Shown piece by piece: positions 1 to 5,570 of a stretch of 7,115 nt of DNA. The stretch's first letter is position 1. Each line of letters opens with the position of its first letter. This stretch comes from Bacteroidia bacterium (GTDB lineage Bacteria > Bacteroidota > Bacteroidia > B-17B0 > Aurantibacillaceae): contig JAOABO010000093.1 in the NCBI GenBank assembly GCA_026418315.1, positions 1-7,115 of the forward strand. Reading direction: 5' to 3'. Made by a program: the position numbers and the translations under genes. A model generated the notes under the pieces. It made no database searches, was not told the origin of the DNA, and was given only the letters and a program-made list of their open reading frames with translations.

Positions 1-114
1 TTTGTAGTTGTAGAATCCAATAATATGTTGCTGATTTGTAAAAAAGATAAAGAGCAGGAAATAAAAAATATAGTGAACGAAATAAGAATGCAGAAAGGAG
101 ATAAATATGTTTGA
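1..114 (+). CDS. Mannose-1-phosphate guanylyltransferase, C-terminal fragment (partial, 5' end outside window)
   Basis: An open frame enters from the left edge and ends at a TGA at 112-114, giving 37 residues. It begins FVVVESNNMLLICKK and ends with KGDKYV. The pattern of a hydrophobic beta strand, then an acidic or polar turn, then LLIC plus lysines, then an EQEIKNIV helix and a final GD-K-Y/F resembles the last strand and helix of the left-handed beta-helix tail in Bacteroidota mannose-1-phosphate guanylyltransferases. These enzymes make GDP-mannose from mannose-1-phosphate and GTP in the cytoplasm, feeding polysaccharide and glycoprotein synthesis. The catalytic N-terminal nucleotidyltransferase domain is outside the window, so the assignment rests on tail similarity recalled from the family. 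Another sugar-nucleotide pyrophosphorylase with the same fold is the main alternative. The gene converges on the restriction-modification gene. Confidence 0.65.
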   Translation, partial: FVVVESNNMLLICKKDKEQEIKNIVNEIRMQKGDKYV

Positions 115-130
115 GTGATTTCAAATATAT

Positions 131-3100
131 TTAGAATTTAATTAATTCCTGTTCTAATTTTTTGTATTGGTTATCAATTTTTTTCTGGAATTCAATTGTT
201 TTTGCAATGCAAGTTGCAATTTTGCAATAATGGATTGAATCAACCATGTCCCTGCCTTTGCGGTCTTTCAAGTATTTTTCCATTACCTGATAACCACCGA
301 TGTGATAATTCCAAATTGCAAGCGATATGTTGTCAAAATATTTATCATTGTTAATGTAAACCCGTTTTTCCTCCTCAGAGTAAATTATCTTTTCAATTTT
401 GTCGTTATCGCCTTTTCCTTTGTATTTTGAAATTGATTTGCTTAGTAATGGATGTTTAAGCAGGTGAAGTTCAATAAGTATTTCACCTAATTTCGCTAAT
501 TTATGAAAAACATCTTTATTTGCAGTGAATGGAATTCTTGGAAAGTCAATTTTCAAGAACTCTGCATACTTTTTTCTGTAAGTATTGCTATAAAGTATTG
601 CATAAATGTAATACAAGATTTGTTCGGGCTTTAATCTGTTGCCGTAATGTTCTCTCAGAACTTTGTAAATATTTTCTGAAATGTTTGGTTCGGGGTCATG
701 TTTCGGTGCGTTGAACAAATCTCCATTACCACCATTTCCATTGTTCGGTAAAACATAAAGTGGAAAAAGCAATTCGCCACCTCTGTAATACAAATTGAAA
801 TCTACTATCGTATCGCTAATCAAGGCTAAGTTCCAAAGAGAAGCATTGCCTACAACTTGTCCTTGTCTGCCAACTGTTAGAGCTAAATTGTTTTTGACTT
901 TAATCATGTGTTTCATCGTATCATGAATCGGTCTTTCAACTACCCACTTTGAGTAGTAAATATATCGCTTGTCAAAAGGACGATATTGAATTGGCAAAAT
1001 GTAATCTTCCCAATCTTTTACTCTAGAAAGTTCATATCTGAATTTCTTGAGTTTAAATGTTGATGTGTCCTTTAGTCCAAAACTATTTCGTATTATTGCA
1101 TCATCAACTTTCAAATCTCTGAATTGCCTGATACGGTTTTTTAAAGGATAAACTTCTTCATCAATAGCAAAATGGTCTCTTGCTGTAACAATGCCAACAT
1201 TGTTTACGGGAAATATTTCATTCACCTTTGGCCAATCATTGTATGATTTAATTCCTTTGGTATTTTTTGGAACGAAAAAATACCAAGGGCTTTCAGGTTT
1301 CAGTGAAGTATAATTATTCGGGTTGAATTCGTTCTCCTCCAACCATTTGTATTTTTTATCTCTTGATCCGAATAAATCGGAATGATACACCTCGCTTCCT
1401 TTTTTATTTTTTTGCTTAATGAAAAGAGCAATGGAAACTCCTTGTTTGATGTCAAAAACATTTTCATCTTTGCTTCCATCTGGGCTTGTTTCTTTTTTCA
1501 AAGCATTCCCGTGGAGGTCAAGAATGTAAATTTCATTAAAAGTTTTCATCAAACTTTGTCTCATACCTCTGAAAGTCGGATTGTCTAGGTAACTGTGATT
1601 GGTGATCATCCCTACAACCCCTTGCCCTGCCTTTTGAATTTTCCATTGCGCAAAGCGAAGAAATTTTACATAATCATCTTGAAGCCAAAGTTTCTTTTCG
1701 CCCAAAGGTTTTCCATCCACTTCATAATAACTCTGTGCTCCATCAATATTTTTCTTTAAGAGTTTTTCAGTCCATTTATTAATGTTTGCAGATATGCCGG
1801 AGTAGGGTGGGTTACCGATGATTACAAGTATCGGTTCGTCTCGTTTTACTTTGGCTGCCAAATGACTTTCTTCACTCAATGAACTAAGCCCGGGGATTTC
1901 TGTTTGAGCAAGGTCTTCCATGTCAAGAGTGTCTGTCAGGTAAAGTTTAAACCGGTCATTTTCTTGCAATTTGTAGCCAAGTTCTTCCAACAAGAAATTA
2001 ATCTTGATATGTCCGATGGCATAAGGAGCCATCATCAACTCAAATGAGTAGAAATTTTTCAGTAATTGATTTCTGATAAATTGCTTTTTACCTCCGTCTC
2101 CGTATTTGCCTGTGAATTCTTTTACAGCAAGTTTGATTGCTTCGGCAGGAAAAGTAAGAGTGCCGGCGGCAGGGTCAAGTAGGGTTACTTCTTTGCTTGC
2201 AAGTCCGTCATGGAGATTGAAATGTGTTTTGAGAATATCGTGTACTGAACGCACAATATATTTCACAACGGGTTCGGGAGTGTAATACACTCCTCGCTTT
2301 TCTCTCGTTTTGGGGTCGTAAATATTTAGAAATGTTTCGTAGAAATGAACGATTGGGTCTTCACCTTTTCCTTTGCTGTAATACTCATGCAGAATTTTTG
2401 AAACATCGGCTGCCTGTAAAACTTCAGCAATATCATCAATGATAACTTCCATGTGAGGTGGAATTTTGCCCAACGAGATGAATCGAAATACATCTCTTAA
2501 AATTCCGATTGTCGATGGTATTAAATCGAAAGCGTTTTTTCTTGTAAACTCACCGTTTGCTCTTGTCCTTGCGGCAAAAAGACCGTATGTAATTGTTTGA
2601 GAATAGATGTCGGCAAAATCTTTTTGAGTAAGGTTTGCAACCAAATACTGTTTGAATGCCTGATAGAAACCAAGAATTTCTCCTTTGCCTCTTTCTTCTT
2701 CTTCAAGTTCTTTGGAAACAACCTCGTCACGCAAGAAACTAGTTCTCTTTGCAAGTTCTATGGCAAGATCTTCAGCAGTGAAAACTTTTGGAAGTGAGAA
2801 AGCGAAAAACTTCTCAAGCAGTGAAATAAATTTTGCCTCATTTTCAATCGGTGGAACTGTCTTTAGTTTTTCTGCAATGAATGGTCTGCCGATTAAAACT
2901 TTGTCAATGAGTTCTCCATTGCGATAAAGGCGGAACTCGTAAAAGTCCGTAAGAATTAAATTCGGAAAAGTGCTGCGGTATCTTTTAAGTTGCTCTTTAT
3001 CTTCTATAACATCAAGGTTTTCTCCTGGTTTTTTTGCTTCAATATAACCGACAATGTGTTGTCTGCCGTCCCAAACACGAAAGTCCGGGCTTCCCGCCTC

Positions 3101-3274
3101 TGTCATTTTGGGAAGTGTAGTGATTTGTATCTCTGATTTTCCTATGCTGGATGCAAATGCCGATAGAAAATTAGAGAAGTGAGAATAATAACTTTCCTCT
3201 CTTGCATCTCCTTGAGATGTGGTATTTGCTATTTTCTTTAAGTATTCTTCTATTATTTTTATTATTTTATTCAT
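131..3274 (-). CDS. Single-chain restriction-modification enzyme: PD-(D/E)XK nuclease + N6-adenine methyltransferase + type ISP-like specificity domain
   Basis: This 1047-residue protein should both methylate adenine in a specific DNA site and cut unmodified DNA. The N-terminal nuclease shows SPDF (D64), EAK (E79, K81) and Q95-L-K-R-Y99, matching the PD, ExK and QxxxY signatures of RecB/HsdR-like nucleases. A helical linker follows (about 150-320). The methyltransferase has motif X at 327-339 (RGVYYTPEPVVKY), AdoMet-binding motif I at 367-375 (DPAAGTLTF) and catalytic motif IV NPPY at 488-491. The order X-I-IV followed by recognition domain is the gamma class. Residues from about 660 to the end resemble the type ISP C-terminal specificity domain, including YIYAILYSNTYRKKYAEFLK near 889-908 and FPRIPF at 911-916. 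No Walker A or other helicase motif is visible, and the length is well below the roughly 1,500-1,600 residues of helicase-bearing type ISP enzymes such as LlaGI. The design is therefore closer to type IIG/IIL. The start is the ATG at 3274; an in-frame TTG at 3289 is less likely. It lies 17 bp after acs on the same strand. The target site is unknown. Confidence 0.92.
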   Translation of the reverse strand: MNKIIKIIEEYLKKIANTTSQGDAREESYYSHFSNFLSAFASSIGKSEIQITTLPKMTEAGSPDFRVWDGRQHIVGYIEAKKPGENLDVIEDKEQLKRYRSTFPNLILTDFYEFRLYRNGELIDKVLIGRPFIAEKLKTVPPIENEAKFISLLEKFFAFSLPKVFTAEDLAIELAKRTSFLRDEVVSKELEEEERGKGEILGFYQAFKQYLVANLTQKDFADIYSQTITYGLFAARTRANGEFTRKNAFDLIPSTIGILRDVFRFISLGKIPPHMEVIIDDIAEVLQAADVSKILHEYYSKGKGEDPIVHFYETFLNIYDPKTREKRGVYYTPEPVVKYIVRSVHDILKTHFNLHDGLASKEVTLLDPAAGTLTFPAEAIKLAVKEFTGKYGDGGKKQFIRNQLLKNFYSFELMMAPYAIGHIKINFLLEELGYKLQENDRFKLYLTDTLDMEDLAQTEIPGLSSLSEESHLAAKVKRDEPILVIIGNPPYSGISANINKWTEKLLKKNIDGAQSYYEVDGKPLGEKKLWLQDDYVKFLRFAQWKIQKAGQGVVGMITNHSYLDNPTFRGMRQSLMKTFNEIYILDLHGNALKKETSPDGSKDENVFDIKQGVSIALFIKQKNKKGSEVYHSDLFGSRDKKYKWLEENEFNPNNYTSLKPESPWYFFVPKNTKGIKSYNDWPKVNEIFPVNNVGIVTARDHFAIDEEVYPLKNRIRQFRDLKVDDAIIRNSFGLKDTSTFKLKKFRYELSRVKDWEDYILPIQYRPFDKRYIYYSKWVVERPIHDTMKHMIKVKNNLALTVGRQGQVVGNASLWNLALISDTIVDFNLYYRGGELLFPLYVLPNNGNGGNGDLFNAPKHDPEPNISENIYKVLREHYGNRLKPEQILYYIYAILYSNTYRKKYAEFLKIDFPRIPFTANKDVFHKLAKLGEILIELHLLKHPLLSKSISKYKGKGDNDKIEKIIYSEEEKRVYINNDKYFDNISLAIWNYHIGGYQVMEKYLKDRKGRDMVDSIHYCKIATCIAKTIEFQKKIDNQYKKLEQELIKF

Positions 3275-3286
3275 AATCTTAATTCT

Positions 3287-3294
3287 CAAAATTA
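3287..3294 (-). promoter_or_regulatory. Candidate -7 promoter element (TAATTTTG) for the restriction-modification gene
   Basis: On the minus strand TAATTTTG fits the Bacteroidota -7 consensus TAnnTTTG exactly. It ends 12 bases before the ATG at 3274, and its TAA is the acs stop codon. No TTG lies 17-23 bases upstream, so the -33 half is missing. Transcription starting 5-7 bases downstream would leave a leader of only about 5-7 bases. It could allow expression of the restriction gene independently of acs, but a chance match in AT-rich DNA is possible. Confidence 0.3.
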
Positions 3295-5196
3295 TCTTAG
3301 TTCTGATTTTAATTTAGCTTGTTTAATTTCATCAACAACCGAGGGGTCTAATAAGGTTGTAGTATCTCCGAAATTGTAAGTTTCTCCTTCAGCTATTTTT
3401 CTAAGAATTCTTCGCATAATCTTACCGCTTCTTGTTTTTGGCAATCCTGATACCACTTGAATTACATCGGTTTTAGCAATAGGTCCTATTATTTTGGTGA
3501 TTAAATCGTTAACTTCTTTATGCAATAATTTTACATCCTTAATTTCCTTAGTGGGTATCACATAAGCATAAATTCCTTGTCCTTTAATGGGATGTGGATA
3601 ACCTACTACAGCACTCTCCACAATATCCGGATGTTGATTAATTGCATCTTCTATTTCAGCAGTACCAATTCTATGTCCCGATACATTAATTACATCATCT
3701 ACCCGACCTGTTATTCTATAATAACCATCTTGATCTCTTTTACATCCATCACCTGTAAAATACAAGTTTTCATAAGTTGAAAAATAAGTTTGCCTGCATC
3801 TTTCATGATTGCCATACGTTGTACGAATAATAGATGGCCACGGGAATTTGATGCACAAATTTCCTTCTACATTATTTCCCTGAATTTCATTTCCTTTGTC
3901 ATCTACTAAAACAGGAATAATTCCTGGTAGAGGTAAAGTAGCATACGAGGGCTTTAATGGTGTAATATTCGCTAATGGAGAAATTAAAATACCACCGGTT
4001 TCAGTTTGCCACCAGGTATCTACTATAGGGCACTTACCTTTACCAATGTTTTGATAATACCATTCCCAAGCTTCTTCGTTTATAGGTTCACCCACACTTC
4101 CTAAAACCTTCAAACTATCTAATTTGTATTGTTTGATAATGTCGGTTCCAAATGCTTCTAAAGAGCGGATAGCAGTGGGAGCAGTGTAAAAATGTGTAAC
4201 TTTGTATTTGTCGATAATTTGCCAAAATCTTCCTGCATCTGGGAAGGTGGGTATTCCTTCAAAAATTACCGATGTGGCACCATTCAATAACGGCCCATAT
4301 ACAATATAAGAATGCCCGGTTATCCAACCCACATCTGCAGTACACCAGTATATATCATTAGGTTCATATTGAAAAACATTTAAGAAAGAGTAAGCAGTGT
4401 AAACCATATATCCGCCTGTGGTATGAACTACGCCTTTTGGCTTGCCTGTGCTGCCTGAAGTATATAGTATAAATAACATGTCTTCACTATCCATTACTTC
4501 GGGTTCGCAAAAAGTTTTTTGTTGAGGCACGATTTCATGCCACCATACATCCCGTTGATTGTCAAAAGCAATACTTTCACCTGTGTGTTTCAATACCAAA
4601 ACTTTTTTTATTGAATGGGTTGATTTTATTGCTTCATCGGCAGTTTGTTTAAGGGGTACAATTTTATTGCCTCTTTTTCCGGCATCGGCAGTAATAAGAA
4701 TACTACATTCCGCATCATTAATCCTGTCTGCAAGCGACTGTGCAGAAAATCCTCCAAACACTACGGAGTGAATAGCCCCTATTCGGGCACAGGCCAACAT
4801 AGCAATGGTAGCTTCGGGTATCATGGGCATGTATATAGCCACTCTGTCTCCCTTCTTTACGCCCAATTCTTTGAGTGCATTGGCAGCTTGACAAACTTTT
4901 TCAAGTAATTCTTTATAGGATATACTATAGGATTTTTCATCAGGATGATTGGGTTCAAAGTAAAAAGCAATTTTATCGGGGTGTTTTTTTGCCGGAATAT
5001 CCAGACAATTTTCCGTTATATTTAATTTTCCATTGATGAACCATTTGATATTGGGGTCTCTAAAATTCCATTCCAATACTTTGTCCCATTTTTTTCTCCA
5101 ATAAAAATTTTGAGCAATCTCATCCCAAAATTTTTCAGGATTTTTTATTGAATAATCATAAACTTGTTTATATTCATCAAAACTTTTGATTAACAT
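3292..5196 (-). CDS. acs: Acetyl-CoA synthetase (AMP-forming acetate-CoA ligase)
   Basis: This 634-residue cytoplasmic enzyme activates acetate with ATP to acetyl-AMP and then forms acetyl-CoA. Length and sequence fit the family along the whole chain. The N-terminal region contains WRKKWDKVLEWNF (33-45) and GKLNITENCLD (56-66). The adenylation P-loop YTSGSTGKPKG is at 245-255. WWQTETGG is at 395-402, where W396 corresponds to the tryptophan that limits the acyl pocket to acetate, which supports acetate over longer acids. YFTGD (479-483) and GRVDDVINVSGHRIG (497-511) carry the ATP-binding aspartate and the hinge. PKTRSGKIMRR (586-596) contains K592, the catalytic lysine that acetyltransferases modify to switch the enzyme off in other bacteria. 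The ATG at 5196 is chosen because MLIKSFDEYK aligns with normal family N-termini; the in-frame TTG at 5211 falls inside a promoter-like motif. The gene is divergent from rpsT and is followed after 17 bp by the restriction-modification gene. No damage is seen. Confidence 0.97.
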   Translation of the reverse strand: MLIKSFDEYKQVYDYSIKNPEKFWDEIAQNFYWRKKWDKVLEWNFRDPNIKWFINGKLNITENCLDIPAKKHPDKIAFYFEPNHPDEKSYSISYKELLEKVCQAANALKELGVKKGDRVAIYMPMIPEATIAMLACARIGAIHSVVFGGFSAQSLADRINDAECSILITADAGKRGNKIVPLKQTADEAIKSTHSIKKVLVLKHTGESIAFDNQRDVWWHEIVPQQKTFCEPEVMDSEDMLFILYTSGSTGKPKGVVHTTGGYMVYTAYSFLNVFQYEPNDIYWCTADVGWITGHSYIVYGPLLNGATSVIFEGIPTFPDAGRFWQIIDKYKVTHFYTAPTAIRSLEAFGTDIIKQYKLDSLKVLGSVGEPINEEAWEWYYQNIGKGKCPIVDTWWQTETGGILISPLANITPLKPSYATLPLPGIIPVLVDDKGNEIQGNNVEGNLCIKFPWPSIIRTTYGNHERCRQTYFSTYENLYFTGDGCKRDQDGYYRITGRVDDVINVSGHRIGTAEIEDAINQHPDIVESAVVGYPHPIKGQGIYAYVIPTKEIKDVKLLHKEVNDLITKIIGPIAKTDVIQVVSGLPKTRSGKIMRRILRKIAEGETYNFGDTTTLLDPSVVDEIKQAKLKSELR

Positions 5197-5208
5197 AGAA
5201 TTTTTTGG

Positions 5209-5216
5209 CAAAGATA
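5209..5216 (-). promoter_or_regulatory. Candidate -7 promoter element (TATCTTTG) for acs
   Basis: On the minus strand TATCTTTG matches the Bacteroidota TAnnTTTG -7 consensus and ends 12 bases before the acs ATG at 5196. No TTG occurs at -33 distance on that strand, so this is a half-match. A start site 5-7 bases downstream would give a nearly leaderless mRNA. Its position in the short divergent region supports it; the missing -33 lowers confidence. Confidence 0.45.
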
Positions 5217-5242
5217 AGTTATGTTTAGGATGTGGTTAAAAA

Positions 5243-5287
5243 AAATTTTGGGAAATAAAAAAATTACTACATTTGCCCCCAAAATTT
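5243..5287. repeat. Perfect 10-bp inverted repeat flanking the rpsT -7 element
   Basis: AAATTTTGGG at 5243-5252 is the exact reverse complement of CCCAAAATTT at 5278-5287, with a 25-bp spacer. The left arm overlaps the rpsT -33 element and the right arm covers the predicted start site, with the -7 element between them. Arm centres are 35 bp apart, roughly 3.3 helical turns. If transcription starts near 5281 only the right arm is transcribed, so an RNA hairpin from this promoter is unlikely and a protein-binding site is the more natural reading. AT-rich composition makes chance a serious alternative. Confidence 0.45.
5247..5275 (+). promoter_or_regulatory. Bacteroidota-type -33/-7 promoter for rpsT
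   Basis: TTTG at 5247-5250 supplies the -33 element. After exactly 17 bases comes TACATTTG at 5268-5275, a perfect TAnnTTTG -7 element. This spacing is in the 17-23 range reported for Bacteroidota sigma-A promoters. Transcription should begin near 5280-5283, leaving about 13-16 bases before the rpsT ATG at 5296. Of the promoter candidates in the window this is the only one with both halves. Confidence 0.7.
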
Positions 5288-5295
5288 ACAATACT

Positions 5296-5550
5296 ATGCC
5301 AAATTTAAAATCAGCTATTAAAAGAACAAGACAAATTGAAAAACGAAGATTGCATAACAGATATTATGCTAAAACAACCAGAACTGCCATAAAAAAATTG
5401 AAGAGTTTAACTTCAAAAGCAGAAGTTTTAAAGGAACTTCCTAATGTTGTGTCTATGATAGATAAATTGGCTAAGAAAAATATCATTCACAAAAATAAGG
5501 CAGCCAGATTAAAATCACAACTACATACTTTTGCTAATCAATTAAATTAA
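5296..5550 (+). CDS. rpsT: 30S ribosomal protein S20
   Basis: The 84-residue product is a small, strongly basic protein that binds 16S rRNA early in assembly of the 30S subunit. Family hallmarks are MPNLKSAIKRTRQIEKRRLHN at the N-terminus (in two parts here: residues 1-10 and 11-21) and IIHKNKAARLKSQL near the C-terminus (about 64-77). The middle is the expected lysine-rich helical hairpin. The frame is open back to an ATG at 5221, but the ATG at 5296 is chosen because it gives the usual S20 start and length and lies just downstream of the promoter. The extra 25 codons would run through the promoter. No Shine-Dalgarno is visible, as is common in this phylum. The gene is divergent from acs and 20 bp upstream of a lipoprotein gene on the same strand. 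Confidence 0.97.
   Translation: MPNLKSAIKRTRQIEKRRLHNRYYAKTTRTAIKKLKSLTSKAEVLKELPNVVSMIDKLAKKNIIHKNKAARLKSQLHTFANQLN
5526..5533 (+). promoter_or_regulatory. Possible internal -7 element (TACTTTTG) for the lipoprotein gene
   Basis: TACTTTTG fits TAnnTTTG and lies in the last codons of rpsT, 37 bases before the downstream ATG at 5571. There is no TTG at -33 distance. It could provide expression separate from rpsT, but it is a half-match in AT-rich coding sequence, so chance is likely. Confidence 0.2.
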
Positions 5551-5570
5551 AAATTTAAAAATCCACTTCT

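Noticed and set aside
2521..2927. Overlapping short open frames on both strands within the restriction-modification gene
   Set aside because: They overlap the intact nuclease-linker region in other frames and have low-complexity Lys- or Ser-rich sequence without recognisable domains.
131..3274. Assignment to a BREX PglX or DISARM methyltransferase
   Set aside because: No BREX or DISARM partner genes are present on either side; neighbours are acs and a sugar-nucleotide gene, and the protein carries its own nuclease motifs.
3275..3289. Upstream TTG start for the restriction-modification gene
   Set aside because: It adds only MRIKI before the ATG, lies 2 bases from the acs stop, and the TTG is part of a TAnnTTTG motif. 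The ATG at 3274 begins a natural helix, MNKIIKIIEEY.
5197..5211. Upstream TTG start for acs
   Set aside because: The extra five residues MPKNS are not typical of the family; MLIKSFDEYK is the usual kind of acetyl-CoA synthetase start, and the TTG belongs to a promoter-like motif.
5221..5295. Longer S20 protein from the ATG at 5221
   Set aside because: It would add 25 residues foreign to S20 and would require transcription from upstream of the well-matched promoter at 5247-5275.
5551..5570. Terminator between rpsT and the lipoprotein gene
   Set aside because: The 20 bases are A/T-rich but contain no GC-containing stem followed by a T-run.
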